Shown: positions 1 to 12,770, counted from the stretch's first letter. The stretch: 64,000 nt of DNA from Marthasterias glacialis (GCA_911728455.2 OU452226.1:13719938-13783937); one strand, 5' to 3'. Notes: generated by a model from the sequence alone, not told the origin. Translations and numbers: made by a program.

Positions 1-832
1 ACTTCGAAAAAGATATATCACCAATAAACCTGATTTATCAGGCACTTGAAAATAGGCTCCAAATCCCATTTTTATGAAACTCATGTAAATGGTGTTATAA
101 TACAACCTTAAAATAGGCTTGGCATTACACATAGGCCACGGAGGCCATGGCCTCTGTTGCCCTGGTATTAGCCTTGGTGCCCCTTCAGAATTTGTCCATA
201 GACTTCAAGGTTTTCTAATGGAAGTGCCCTTTGCAAAATTTAGAATGGCCTTGCCCCCTCAAAGATGAAATTCCAGGCCTATTTTAGTTCTAAACCAAGG
301 ATTTTTTAACTATGCACTTGGGCTTACTCTGGAAAATTACTTTACCATGAAATATCCCTTTACGTTTTACAACAAAGTTGATGCTGAGATAAGCCTGTAA
401 AATACACACCACTTTGAATGTACAATATCAGGCATGCAACTTTTCTTCGGATCAGCTGATTTCCTCGTTTTTCACCTCACACTCATGCCATTGAAAATTG
501 AAAAACACTGTACAAAGTCTTGTAAAGATTAGAGTTTCCTCGTTTTTTTGTGAAGTCCAAGTTGCATGCCTGAATATACACAAAGTAGCATTACTGTTAA
601 TACATGAAATAGCACCGAATCGCAGCATGCAATGTTTTGACTCTGGTAAACTGAGCCGATAATTTGGCTCAATTACAGGTTTGAAGCTTTACCTCTTTTT
701 AAGATAACCGCAATGCTGTGGTCATCTTCTGTCCCGAAGCGCAGCGGGAATTCAACCTTCCCTCCCCCTCTTCTACCGTACTGCACAGTCGCATTGCCAG
801 GATGCGTGTGGTTTTTATTGATTTGTGGTTAT

Positions 833-858
833 TTCTTCTTCTTCTTCTTCTCCTTCTT
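833..858. repeat. (CTT)n microsatellite
   Basis: A run of about seven TTC/CTT units with one impurity near the end. On the minus strand it translates as polyarginine, which accounts for the short open frame seen there. Confidence 0.9.
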
Positions 859-1984
859 GTACATCCTTCATAAATAAAATGCACCCATCTCAAACTGCTC
901 ATTGCTGTCTTGTCTTGTCTCCTGAGCTCTTGGCATCAAGATTTGCCGACATTTTAATGCAGGATTTTGATTCAGAGATTCGGCCTGACCAGTGCAAATG
1001 GAGACTTCCGGGGGAGGTTAACTAGCTTTCTTGACTGGGTCTGGTGTGATTGTAGGGGTGCTCATCTTGTTAGATATATTGCCTTGTTTGTCTTGTCCAC
1101 ATTGTACGGATTCAGGAAGTGATTATGGGGAGAAATGTCAATGGATTTGCATTAAGAATCTGGACAGTGATAGGTGAGAACTCCGAGAAGTAGCAGTGAC
1201 GACCGTGTAATCAGTATCATGTAAAAGTGCTTGATATTGAAATTAACTTCTGTAAAAACAGTTTTTAATCTGGCTCCTTCTCCGACCCTAACCTGAGAAA
1301 AATATGTCAAATTAAATGAAACGCAGCATTGTAAAACAACCTGACATGTGCGTGTCTTTTGTATGTTCATTTTGAAACATCTGAGTTTCAGCTACTGATA
1401 CTTGATTGTATGCTTTGCGAAGTAAAAACAAAATATATATAAATAAATAAAGTACACTGACAGTTGTCATCAATTATTCAGCTTTGGCGATTATTCTAAT
1501 CTATTTATTGCACTTCATTCGTAGTGTACATAGTTTCCCTCCTTCCAGGAGGAGGATATTGTCTGGGGAGCTGTAGTTCTGGAAAAACGTCAATTTCATT
1601 TCCAACATGTAATCCAGGAATAGACATGGATTATTTATGTGTAAAACAATTCTTCTGACTGGAACCATAAGATGTCTCTGCAAAAACCAATTTTCATTAA
1701 GTCCACTGAGGTGTTTTGGGTTTGGTTTTTTTTCGTTTTGGTCTTCCTTTTAACAATGTTACCGATACCTGGGCTGTAATTATTGTGAAGCACATCTCGG
1801 CTGTGAGATGCAATCCCTAATAGTTAGCCTAAACCTTAGCTCTGGTCTTATGCCTCACACAGTACCTCTGCTCCTATTCAATTACACAAACACATAATCC
1901 TACGTTTCAGTTTCACCCGTGTGCGAGAGTGACTCATAGACCATTCCAGGGTATTGGGTCATGGGGGGGGGGTGGTCTCACCTC

Positions 1985-1996
1985 ATGAATATGCAT
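1985..1996. promoter_or_regulatory. Palindromic POU-dimer-like (MORE-type) site
   Basis: The sequence ATGAATATGCAT is close to the MORE element (ATGCATATGCAT), which POU-domain factors bind as dimers. It stands alone here, so it may be a chance match. It resembles the sites clustered at 58674-59235. Confidence 0.3.
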
Positions 1997-3320
1997 GATT
2001 CTTAAAGGGTAGGTCCAGAGGATACAGTAGGGTGTGATTTGCGTGTTGAGAGATATTATCGGGCTCATGCTGTACTGATGAGTGGGAAGACCTGACTGAT
2101 GCTAATTGAGTAGAGTCATGCACTAATCATACATGGACTTTGTTGTCATAGAATAAGGTTACCAGACTCTGGTAATTTCTTCATTGGGATAAATCAGAAA
2201 GGTGATTTTATTCTTATTTTTTATTGTGTTGTAAGCATCTATGCAAAGGTCTTAAATATTTAGTTAAGCTATGGAAATGAAATTAATTTACAATTGGTGT
2301 TCATCAAAAACATCTGTCTTTATTATTCACCCATCTGAAATGTAATTAAATTTAGGCAATTTTAATTTAAGCATTTTGATATGAAAACGGAGCCAAATAT
2401 TGAGAGAAAACAAGACAACTATATACAATGTAAACGAAAGATTTCCCCAAGCCAATAATGTCGGCAAACCATTCCTTTCAAACAATAACAAAAGCTCCGT
2501 GTAGCATATTTACCGAAGTGTATGACGATCCACAGTGTATGTCATACAGAGTTGTTGTTTTTTTGTTCAGTGTAAATGTACATAAAACGCCTGCAATGGT
2601 TGATAGAGTTTGACATATGAAGTCTGCAGTGAAACCTACATAAGTATTAATATTTCATCACTCAATAGTACACTCCATCCACGGGTCATATTCAAATTGA
2701 TAAGTAATAAGAGTGCCGGCTCATCATTTTGCATTTGAAATTACATGCAATCGTCAGTTGTTTAGTCATCATTGATCGATGCCCGACCCTACAGTCTCTT
2801 AATTTTGTATTTATTAATTCTCGGTATGTTTTCCTTGCAAAACGCTTGACTGTAATTGTCATATGTTCCACTCATTATTATGCCCTGTCTTCCCTGACAC
2901 AAAATCCATCTTGTGCTGTTCCACGTGCGTGCATACGTTGCGAGGGGAATAGGCCCCCCCCAAAATACCCTACCCATCCTAATTGAAAAAAATGCTCCGG
3001 CACCCCCCTGAGGCCCTAGCCAGATGTGCACCGTTTGTTTGAGTGCCAGAGATCACTCCGGGGTCGGGTCACGGGGTCAGTCACGGGGTCACGCTAATAA
3101 TTTGCCGAGTCTGTTCTTAACAAAAGCCGCTCTGCATCCTCGACCGCATACACTCCCTGGATTTCTGTCCTTTTACACGTAACAACACAAGGGTAGTTTA
3201 AGAGCTATTTCATAATAGGAGAATGGTACTCAAAATTCCCACGGGGTAGCGGGGAGCAGTTACGGTAAAGGATTACAGATATTTGCAACAATGAATATGA
3301 TTACACTTGCACTGCCGCCG

Positions 3321-3362
3321 TTGTGTGTGTGTGTGTGAGCGTGCGTGTGTGTATGTGTGTGC
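3321..3362. repeat. (TG)n microsatellite, interrupted
   Basis: About twenty TG dinucleotides with interruptions (GAGC, GC, TA). On the minus strand it produces a His-Thr repeat open frame, which is not a gene. Confidence 0.92.
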
Positions 3363-3685
3363 GAGTTTTCAAGCCCAAAAACCACAACAGGAACATTGAT
3401 CTGACTTGGATGGACTAGATTGGAATTCCTAATGATGGGACGATGATATAGACACGCCATGCCTTTGTAGATGTGTCACCAGTGGGTCGCTCTTGTCAGT
3501 GCGGTGCGCACTACATCGCTGTAGCCTTTTGGCTCTTTCATTCCAGATCAGTTAGCATCAGTATTGGGGTTGTAAACAAACATGGAGTAAATGTTTCCCG
3601 AAACCATGAGAATTTGTTTTATGTTTAAGTTTATGGTTTGACTTATGCCATGGGTTCCTTTATTGTAAGTACAGATACTTCAAAT

Positions 3686-3824
3686 CATTCTATACCATGT
3701 GGTAAGTTTGTGGACTACATGTATAATCCTCTACCATATTGATCCTGAAATTAGAAAGGTGTTAATCCTTTAATCACATAAAAGACTTTTGTGGTGATAA
3801 GCTGACCAGATAAGGTATAGAATG
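3686..3824. mobile_element. Short inverted-repeat element (MITE-like)
   Basis: The left end CATTCTATACC and the right end GGTATAGAATG are perfect inverted repeats of 11 bases, and weaker pairing continues inward. The central part around 3731-3777 recurs at 5586-5636, which supports a dispersed repeat. No protein is encoded and no target-site duplication is evident. Confidence 0.55.
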
Positions 3825-5238
3825 ACAGAACTGCAGGCTTGTCTTTTTAGCCAAGGCTTGTTGTTTCAGCCAATAAGAATAAACGGCACTTCCGTTAAAC
3901 ACTTCCTGGGAATTCTTTTGAAGGAACACTACACATAGGGCAATGGAAGCCATGACATGTTGCGGCCTTTGCGTGGAAATTTCAGATTTGATTGAAAAAA
4001 CGAAAATGAGGCTCCCTGGGCAGAACTAATTTGGTTTTAGAATGGAATTTCTGTTGTTGTTTACAAACATTTTGTCGGGAAGGAATTGAAAGTGCGTTCA
4101 GGCCATCCAATCTCTTTCTTTTTCTTCATCAGCGGCCTTGTCAAATTTGCCCTCATACATTTTGTTAATAAAAAAAACAACAATTCCAATTCATTTCAAA
4201 CTTGAGGTTACAAAACGATGCTTCGTTTTGTTTTCTTCAATATTTTTTCTTCAGCGGAGTTATGAAAGAGTGCATAAGTCCGAAGCCATTATCGCATGTT
4301 TTGTTTGACTCACAGAAAAGTAAGCGTACTTAAACCATTCCTCCATGCTTAAATAAACATTTTATAGAAAGTTACAAATGCTTTCTCTCCATTAAATAAT
4401 AATGTGTGCCCAAGGGTGTGTACATATTCAGTAATTACTCACTAAGTGTGTTTGTAAGTTAGCATCTGAAAGCTTAATGCAGTCAAGTCTGATACCAGAC
4501 ATCAAGAGACGGACCAGCCTTGTTGTTTATTATATTCTTGAGTGGATCAGTTGCAAAAACGCATCTAAATAAAATTGGTGATAGTCTGTGCAATAAATAA
4601 CATGAATAGCCAACAAATTTACAACAAAATGTGTACCGACTTGAAAACATCTGTGCATCACGAAAAAAGAGTTGACGTCTCATGAGGAATTCATCACATT
4701 TTTGTGTGTGTGTGGAAAGGTTGCTTGTATATCAGTGTTAGCATTGATACAAAACATCTTGAGATGTGATTCCAAGAAGTTGTTTTCAAGAAATATGTCA
4801 CTATCGGCCGAACGTAAATGGATCATTGGCCGCGGTGTGCAATTATGATACACAATTAATAGACGTGAATGCTTTTTCGGTGATGATTTATCAACTTGTG
4901 CAAGTCCTTGGTTTGCAGTTTCTTGCTTTGAACTCTGTTCTTGAAGGAGCAGTGGGCAAACAGGCAAGTGCTAGATTTCATGTTCAATTCAATCATTGAA
5001 AGTTACTTGGTGATTAAATCTGGTCGGACGTTTCGCCCAAACTCCCTTGAGTGGTTTACTACAAACATGAGATCCTTGCCAACAAAATCCAACACCATAT
5101 ATAACAACTAGTGCAGTCTTCAGTACAACAGATTCAAACAACACATGCAGGGTTTGGATTTTGAAGGGTTGGGGGATGGTTTATGGTTGAAGGCGTCTTT
5201 GTTCTGAAAGCCTCTGTCATGGTTTAACTGTAGAGCCT

Positions 5239-5471
5239 TAAGGCCTTGTCAGACAGGGCAACTTCTACTGGCAACTCGGAAGCAGCCAACAGTAGTACTG
5301 CATGCAAAAGGAACACTTCTAGTACCACAGGAAACATTTTTCTGACGACAGTACCTCAATGTCCCCAAGAAAATGATGTGGAAATTGACATGTGAATGGT
5401 TTTTTTTTTTTACTTCTTGGGGATTGCCAGAAACTGGTTGCCTGTAAACTGCCCTGTGTTATATGGCCCTT
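5239..5471. mobile_element. MITE with GGCC..ACAGGGCA terminal inverted repeats
   Basis: The first ~40 bases (AAGGCCTTGTCAGACAGGGC and onward) pair with the reverse complement of 5432-5470, which carries GGCCATATAACACAGGGCAG. Shared blocks are GGCC, ACAGGGCA and GGCAAC. The interior is non-coding and includes a 13-base poly(T) near 5400. I saw no other copy in the window. Confidence 0.6.
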
Positions 5472-5585
5472 TCCCTTTAGCTCTAAGCTACATGTATAAG
5501 TACAACCATCCACTTTTATCCCACGTGTATGCGCGCTGTGTCTGCTATGCTTTTATACACTAATAGGTATATGCAGTTGTCGTAT

Positions 5586-5636
5586 TCCCTGTAATATTGA
5601 TCAGAGACTAAGAAAGGTGTTAAGCCTTTAATCACT
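5586..5636. repeat. Fragment of the dispersed repeat also at 3731-3777
   Basis: The string AAGAAAGGTGTTAAGCCTTT followed by AATCAC matches the core of the inverted-repeat element at 3686-3824 with few differences. Only the centre is present; the CATTCTATACC ends are missing here. Confidence 0.5.
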
Positions 5637-6023
5637 TGAACAGACCCCTATAACTGGGTCTCATTGTTGGCACCTGAGGGTCTGCCTTTGTGTCAAGCCC
5701 CCAATCCATTGACTGGTTCAGAGGTTCACTTTTCAGGGGCATTAGCCACCCTGTATGAACACAGAGCAAGGACCAGAAGGACACCCTGTTTGTACCCTTG
5801 TGTCCATTATTAAGACATGATGTGCAGGATACATGCTGACTTGTGCCAATGTCACGAAAGTTTGACACAAAGAGAGCAGTGCCGAATTAGTGGGAATTCT
5901 ACATGTTATACATATATTTTTTATGTGTTACAATTTCTTCTTGATGAAGTAGATGTATGAATTGTTCATATGATAGAATGTGCATTTGTATGTATAAAAA
6001 GTAGGGGTGCTATGGAGTATTCC

Positions 6024-6054
6024 AGCACCCCCATCCCCCCAAAATGGGGGTGCT
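6024..6054. repeat. Perfect 11-bp GC-rich hairpin
   Basis: AGCACCCCCAT (6024-6034) pairs perfectly with ATGGGGGTGCT (6044-6054) across a 9-base loop. A further GGGGTGC at 6004-6010 and GCACCCC near 6066-6072 could extend an alternative fold. It lies in a C-rich patch and may be part of a degraded repeat. Confidence 0.7.
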
Positions 6055-6239
6055 GCAGCACGCACAGCACCCCCCACTGTAAGCACAGGCCTGAAGGTGT
6101 GCACAGCTTCTAAATAGATCCAGCCTTAGTTTAGGGAAATGGATTTTGATTGAAAAAAAAAAATGTCAATATTATTTTGAAAAGTTTACAAGGATAAACC
6201 TTATCAACCCAAAACACACAATCTTCATACATGTATATC

Positions 6240-6900
6240 TAAAGGGTGTGTTCAACATTGGTAAGGGTATGACTATGAGAACATATAAATGTTCACAGAT
6301 TTGCACACAACATTATCGATCGAGCAAGTTCGATCAAGGACCAGTGGTTAACTAGTGGTTGGTTTTGTGATGTACGTAGTGCATTCGTACTGAAATTGAA
6401 GTGCGAACGACTCTAGTCGAGCTATTTATTTTTCTTCTAACTGGTCCTCTCTGCACTGTAATATTAAAACGGCTGTTGGTAACCAGCGATGCGACCAACC
6501 TCAATAGGCTGGTTGCAAATCGTCCAACCGTTGATGACTGGCGTGCGTTCGATCAGAGTTCGATCAGAGTTATTCGAACAATGGTTAACTGAGGTCCTTT
6601 ATCAAACTTGCTCTTAGATGGTATAAAGATGGTCATGGTGGAAAGTTTCCCTTGAACTTATTTTTGCTTGAAGTGCTGTAGTTTTTGAGAAATGAGTAAA
6701 ACAATTAGTTTTGAACTCGCAGGTCCAAAACTCGATACTTGAAATCAGTGAAAACTCTTTTTTTTTATAACTATTTTTCCTGTGATTCTGGTGACCGCTT
6801 GAGCTTAAACTTTCACAGGTTTGTCCTTTCATGTGTATGTTGGGTCACTTATTCTTTGGGAACTGGTCTTCAACAATTACTAATGTTGTACATGTGTTTT
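6240..6900 (+). mobile_element. MITE family A copy 1, split by a nested MITE
   Basis: The left end TAAAGGGTGTGTTCAACATT continues with GGTAAG and is mirrored by the right end, which reads ACTAATGTTGTACATGTGTT, giving terminal inverted repeats built on CAACATTGGTAA. The internal marker GAGAAATGAGTAAAACAATT is shared with copies at 12402-12765, 17660-18010 and 51432-52040. The element is interrupted at 6322-6613 by MITE family B, at the point that reads ACATAACTTAGATCATGG in the intact copy at 17660. The TAAAGGG ends suggest a TTAA-targeting (piggyBac-like) family, which is inference. Confidence 0.8.
6322..6613. mobile_element. MITE family B copy 1, nested inside family A
   Basis: The ends GAGCAAGTTCGATCAAGGAC (left) and the reverse complement of TCCTTTATCAAACTTGCTC (right) form inverted repeats of about 21 bases, and GGTTAAC continues the symmetry inward. 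A second copy lies at 36477-36715 with long matching blocks, for example GTAATATTAAAACGGCTGTT. It sits inside a family A element, so it inserted later. The flanks CATTA/TCGATC and CTC/TTAG allow a possible TTA target duplication, but the exact boundary is uncertain. Confidence 0.8.
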
Positions 6901-9759
6901 GAGATCCTTAAATGTGAAGGGGTTTCAATCTGACTCTGTAAACCAGAAATCCTCTGACCTCAGAAAACATGAGGACGATTTTCCCGATCCGATTTTGATG
7001 ACGTTTGGTCTGTTACCCCCATTTAAAGGAATCCGCTCAATCCGAAGGCAATTGCGGACTGATCTCCATTACAGCCCACTGTAATGAGCTGAAACATTTC
7101 ACAGTTTAGTCCATTAATGTATTCATGCGTCTGGGTTGTGAGAGTGCAGGTTGACTCGTAAATGAAGTCAAGGCAGCGTTTTACATCTCCCATGCATCCA
7201 GTGACTCCGCTAGTTTTGACCATACATTCTTAATCTAAAGCCCTAATGACTCTTGCTAGAATTGCCTGCATGGGCATGGGACACATCACATTGTCGTCTG
7301 GACTTTTAAACTCAAGTTGGCAGAGTTGGCCCTGGACCCAGACAGAAGAGTGCTGGATGAGAGGCAATCCAGTTCCACTATGATTTGCTTTGGAATGTTT
7401 TCAAAAACAGTTCTTTTAAAGGACATTATTTTACGGCGGGGGTCTCATGCTTTGGACCATTGTGTTGGGAGGGCAGAGATGGCTTTTGAACAAGTTTGTG
7501 TTGTTACTAGATGTATTGTTTGAGTTCGTTTCTATATTTCAGGAAAATATGGAGGGTTCTATTTAGGAAACCTGATCAATCCTCCAGGTTGCTAAGCCTT
7601 TAAAAAATGTTGCAGTGCAGACTCGTTGTTTGGGACTCTCTAGTTCCTTGCTCATTTTTTTGCAAACAAATGCCTTGTGGAGCTTTGGCCTTGGTTGATC
7701 TTTAATGTGTTTGCAGTCCCCATATCGCATGTAATGGAGAATGTAATCGGGGCAGCCAGCTCTCTCATGCAGGTATCTGCTTGGTTTCAAATCCTGCTTA
7801 TTTTACATTTCCACTCGGGGAGCAGTCTCAATTATTTTCTTACTCCGAATTTGACCCGGTGTCAATGCCCTAAGAATCTCTAGAGGTGACAGATGATGAG
7901 AACCAGGGAGTTGATTCCAAGTCTTTGTTGTCACTTAAAAGAAAATTTAGCTTATTTAGAAAACACTCGAGAAAGCTGCTGAGATAAGGCGCATCCTTGC
8001 AGGATAAATATTAATGTCGGGCTCAATGGTATATAAGCTGAAACAGTTCTGCCTCAAGTGTTATGGATGGTTTAAGACAAGTTAATACCTTTAAGTGAGA
8101 ATGGAGGGAAAGGGGGGGGGGGTATTGCGAGTTGCAGATGGATGTTAATGAAACAGGGTTAAAGATAAAGAGTGGTTGCTTTCAAGCAAGAGTGACATTA
8201 ATCAGTATGTAAACTTGTCTTCAGTTGGTGTTGGATGAGTTTGTCATGAGGTATGAAGCATTGGCAAGGTTGTTGCCGAGATAGCAAATAAAAAAATTCT
8301 TCAGTTTTGGGTAATTTGGAGAATGAATGAAAAAAGGCCAACGTCCAGTCTCTTCACACGTATGTGAAAACACTTTTAATGCACCTTGATTTTATTTACG
8401 TAACTTCCATAGAGGAAGAGGTATTGTAAGTAAACATGCAACTGCCCATGTCATGGTCGGTGCATAAGTGCGTATTTGCCTTAACTGCTCTTGTAAAGTG
8501 TATGCTAAAATGTGCAGTCATCCTGACACTGGCTGCCGTCCACCACTAGAGGGATAACACGGTTCACAACGTCAATTGATCCGGAGCTAAATCAAATTGC
8601 AAGGCTGCGTGTAAGGATGGCAGGCACTTAACAACTGTGTCAGTGCAGAAGGGCAGCCATCAGCTACACAATGGTTGGCCGCATCGGCACGCAAAACATG
8701 TCAATATGAAATCCCCATAAATAGACAAAAAAAAAAAGGGTCTTGGGAATGCTAAAACCCGATCTGCTCTGGTTATTTGAAATACTTGAAAATGGAGAGA
8801 TGTTGGCTCTCGAGTAGAGAGTATTGCAACGGCTTTGATATCCTAAAGGTCTGGATTGAACATCGGTGAGATGAGGCCCCCCGCTTCTTTAACCACAAAT
8901 GTCATCGGCAGTCATGAAATATCATTACTTGACATGATGTTATAACTCACGAACAAACTCATTAGTTCTACTTCATTTATTCTCACTGGGTCAAATTTAA
9001 AAAAAGAAAAGAAAAGAAAAAAATCCGCTTTAATTTGTGCCAATTTAGCGGTTATATGAATAGGCGTAAAATGCCACACTCATCAGGGGATACATTCTCA
9101 GCTTGCAAAGTGCATTTTTTTGTTTTTTTTTGTCATGTTCAGTGTAAACTTTGCAAGCAAAAACCCATTTTGAGCATTCCTCCACGAGTATTTACACAAA
9201 AAGAAGCTTATATACTCCATCTACATGCTTTCTCTTTTGGTACAAATTAAACATTTATACAAAGAGACTTTCGTATACATTTTTAAAGCTCTCAGTGCAA
9301 AACTGATACATGTAGGTTTTGTTCACCACACTGACTTCAACCAGTTTTGTGTACGGCATCTCTGTCAAATTTTATATTCAATATTTGTCCCAAGCAGTGC
9401 AGTGTCGTAACACTTTGTTAATGTTGTACACTGCTGGTAATGAACTAGAATCACAATATCCTTGCCTGGTAATGAAGCCTGGATTGCATAATTTATATCA
9501 TTCTCATTTATTATGAGCGAGGGCCCTGACCGTGTAGGTATCGGATATATCAAGGTTATATACCGGGACTGAGAAATAATAGCTATTTAATTAAAGCACA
9601 GGATAACAAGTTCGCCTTCTCTGGGTCCTTAATTGGCCTTCTGCCCTGGTTGCTCTCTAACTGATCAATATACAAGCCATCCAATATCTCTAAAGATAAC
9701 AAGACTGGCGAGTCTTGGCCGTGTCTAGCAGAGAGTGTGAACCTCGCTTTGAGTCGGCT

Positions 9760-9782
9760 CCCCCCCCCCCCCCCCCCCCCCC
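9760..9782 (+). repeat. Poly(C) tract of 23
   Basis: Uninterrupted run of 23 cytosines, the longest C/G homopolymer in the window. Confidence 0.97.
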
Positions 9783-10559
9783 GTCCTGCACCCGCTGTTT
9801 CTTACCTCTTCACTGCAAAACGTGATAGCTGAAGATTTCCCCGGGGTGGCAGTGATCTGCCATGCAATCACAGTGAGGCTGGGAGTGAATTAAGTCGGGT
9901 CCCTGTTGTGTACACTGGTATGGTAATCATTACCGTAGAAAAAGGGAACCTGGCAACGATTGCCTCAGATCCTTAGTAATTATAAAATTGAGTCTACTCA
10001 CTCCGGAGTGTTGCTGGTTAGGAACGGTCCCGAATCAATGAACGTCCTCCAGCCTAAGGTAACTCAACACTTAATATTAAAGACTTTGATAACATTAGTA
10101 TTATGGGTGAGTCCACGAGATTCAAACTGAACTATGCTGTGGGATCCTGAGGATTTTGGGGGTGATTGAGGTCGTAATACCAAGACGGGAGAAGGAAAAA
10201 AAAAAAAATCAATTAGTGAAACCGAGGTTGAGATTCCTGCATTTATCTATTCAGTCGAGACAACTGTGCTTCCAGACATTCATATCCTGTAAACTGTCAG
10301 GTTCTCTATTCTGAATAACTGCTAATGAAATAAAGCAGCACGTATCTATTTGCAAAATACCTCACAGCCACCCAGGGGCATGGATGCTTCGTCAAACTCT
10401 GTTTCTGAATTCTGGTGCAGTAGATTTCTCTCCCCCCCCCTGTAAACACATTGTGTCAATTGCACTGGAAGGGCTGTAAGTGATAATGCCCCATTAGCGT
10501 AAGTGTTCCTAGAGTGGATAAACTGATTGGAGCATTTCAACCTTCTTAACCCTCCTCCC

Positions 10560-10790
10560 ATCTCCCGACCATCATTCTCATCTTCTAATCATTGCCATTC
10601 TGCGTTCATCTCTTCTGTTATCACCCCGCCTCTCTTGCCTCTGCTCTCTCTTCTCCCCGACCTCCTTCCCTCTTCCCTCCCGGAAACTAGTCTTTCATCT
10701 TGGTGCTTGGTTTGCCGTGCATCGTCGACGTCTTTCTCAGCCACCGCCTCCTTGCTCTTCTTTCTCCTCATCAATCTGCTTACTACAGCC
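10560..10790 (+). repeat. Pyrimidine-rich low-complexity tract
   Basis: Strongly C/T-biased over about 230 bases (CTCTCTTCTCC- and CCTCCCTTCC-type runs). It keeps frames open on both strands (Ser/Pro/Leu-rich on plus, Arg/Lys/Glu-rich on minus), which explains the 114-codon open frame. Neither translation looks like a real protein. Confidence 0.7.
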
Positions 10791-10906
10791 CTCTTCGTTT
10801 ATGTGTTATTTTGCCTCATTTGTTTTTTTTTCTTTCATGAAAACAGCGCGCGGTCACTCATTTTAATTTAGACCAACTGGTATCCCTCTTGTATCTGATA
10901 CACCTA

Positions 10907-10920
10907 CTGTACATGTACAG
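10907..10920. repeat. Perfect 14-bp palindrome CTGTACATGTACAG
   Basis: A self-complementary 14-mer; GTACAG then recurs at about 10926-10931. TGTACA-type palindromes are common in this window, so no regulatory role is claimed. Confidence 0.6.
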
Positions 10921-11366
10921 TTTGTGTACAGTACCGGTTTAACTTGGGACCAATTTTGTTGGGGCCCCTTCCAATCATGCGGAAAAAGTGTGTACATTTC
11001 TCATGCCAATTGGGACAGGTCATGACCTCTGTGGAATTTATAGTCTGTGAGTGAACAACTGCAACCGTCTTCGTTCAATGCATGCTAGATATAGGATTTT
11101 CATTGCAGTGCGGGGTTTTTCAATATAAAAATCATATACATATCTCAAGACAACCTGCGGGAGTTTCTTTCGAATAGGTGGTCCTGGTTTCAAGAAAAAA
11201 CAACAAATAAAGAATTTAATTGCTAATGTCACAGATTTGAGCACATTTTGTTGTTGGTCATATTAAGTGAGCTTATTTGAATTGAGAGTTTTTGGTGGGA
11301 ATTTTCTGATTATGGCAGTATTTCAGAGGGACATATACATGTACATCCTGGGCCAATGGGGGACAT

Positions 11367-11493
11367 TTGGGGACGCTTGGTGGCAGCAAACTTACCACAT
11401 AAAACCGTTGTTTCTCGTAAATGTGCGCACGCTCAGAGCTACGTGACAATGGAAATTTACCTGGTAAGTCTGCTGCCACCTAGCGTTCCAAGG
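11367..11493. mobile_element. Foldback MITE with ACGCTAGGTGGCAGCAGACTTACCA-type arms
   Basis: The left arm (ACGCTTGGTGGCAGCAAACT then TACC) pairs along about 30 bases with the right arm (GGTAAGTCTGCTGCCACCTA then GCGTTCC). The unit is about 125 bases with a short unpaired centre containing GTAAATGTGCGCACGC. It has no coding capacity. I recall similar elements in echinoderm genomes, but that is memory and not a search. Confidence 0.75.
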
Positions 11494-11734
11494 TCTACCA
11501 TTGGTGGTTGATATTCAGTTCTATTAAATTAAACAAAAGAAGAAGTGAGTTGTTCGGATTAAAAATCACAAATTGAGTTTTTTTTTCAGAAGAAGTTGTA
11601 GACCTCCTTTAAAGCCTCTGCATAAACTCTGCTATCAAATAACCCCCATGTATGTTCATCATCATTGTGATTTAACACCCAAGGCTCATTTCCTACATAT
11701 GCAAGTGTGATGTTATAAATGGAGGCATATCTCT

Positions 11735-11822
11735 CTTCCCCCCTCCTCCCCCCCCCCACAAAAAAAAAGAAAAAAGAAAAAGAAAAAAAAGGAAGAGAGA
11801 AAAAAAAAAAGAAGGGGGATGA
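11735..11822. repeat. C-run followed by A/G-only tract
   Basis: A C/T stretch ending in CCCCCCCC runs directly into about 60 bases of almost pure purine (A-runs separated by single or double G). It creates overlapping Phe/Ser/Pro-rich open frames on the minus strand that are composition artefacts. Confidence 0.8.
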
Positions 11823-12401
11823 AAGCCCTCTCTGAATAATGGAATGATGGAATGGAGATGCAGATCTACCATTGGTGGTGTGAGATGGTTTGGACTGCAC
11901 ATTAGCCATGAAGATACTCCTTGTATGCCTCAAAGAGTACACTGTGTATTAGTCATACCATAAAATGACTATCTTACAAATTAGGCTGACCTGGGCACTG
12001 TATGCAGTCATGTTAAACATGCTAATGTTGGCTAATGTTGTGCCAATTTTTTTCCCTGGTCGGGTTCCCTGCATATGGAGTTATGATAAGTGCATGTATT
12101 TGACCATGAACGGAAATAGGGGCCAGACTAGAACTTTCCTTTTCAGCCTCATTTTTGGGTCACATGCGTTAGTGTAAATGTATTAGGATTTAGGAAACAA
12201 GATGGTCGTTCGTTCCTCTCTGGTGATTTGTTTCAGAGGATTTAACCATAATCTGTAAATGCCGAGATGAAGTAAAAATAAAGCTAGGTAAAAAGGAAGA
12301 ACGTGGAAAAGCGTTTTTTGTTGTTGTTGTGCAGTCAACTTTAATAATGTTTATTTTGTACTGAACCATATGGATTTCTATATTGGTTCTTCACCCCACC
12401 T

Positions 12402-12765
12402 ATAAAGGGTATGCACTACTGTGGGAAGAATTCAAATATAGTTGCTCATAGATTTACACACAACTTACATGGTACAAAGATGGTCACTGTGGAAAACTTT
12501 TCCTTGAAATGATTTTTTGCTTGAAATGCTATAGTTCTTTAGAAATGAGTAAAACAGTTGATTTTATCCAGCCAGTCAAAAAGTAATTTTTGAAAACAGC
12601 GAAAAACTTGGAAAGTTTTTTTTTCTTCTGTCACTGTTTGCTCGTGACTGTGACGACCAATTAAGCTTAAACTTTCCCAGGTGTGTAGTTTAATGCATAA
12701 TGTTGGTTCAGATAAAGTGTGGTTATCGGTCTTTGACATTAACCAAATGCTGTCCACATACTTTA
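12402..12765 (+). mobile_element. MITE family A copy 2
   Basis: It begins TATAAAGGGTATGCACTACT and ends near ACCAAATGCTGTCCACATAC then TTTAA. It shares GAGAAATGAGTAAAACAGTT, CTCGTGACTGTGACGACCAA and TTGAGCTTAAACTTTC-like blocks with the other family A copies. It has no internal insertion. A (CA)n microsatellite starts six bases beyond the right end. Confidence 0.72.
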
Positions 12766-12770
12766 ACCCC

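Noticed and set aside
11586-11942. 118-codon Phe/Ser-rich open frame on the minus strand
   Set aside because: About a third of it is the translation of an A/G-only tract.
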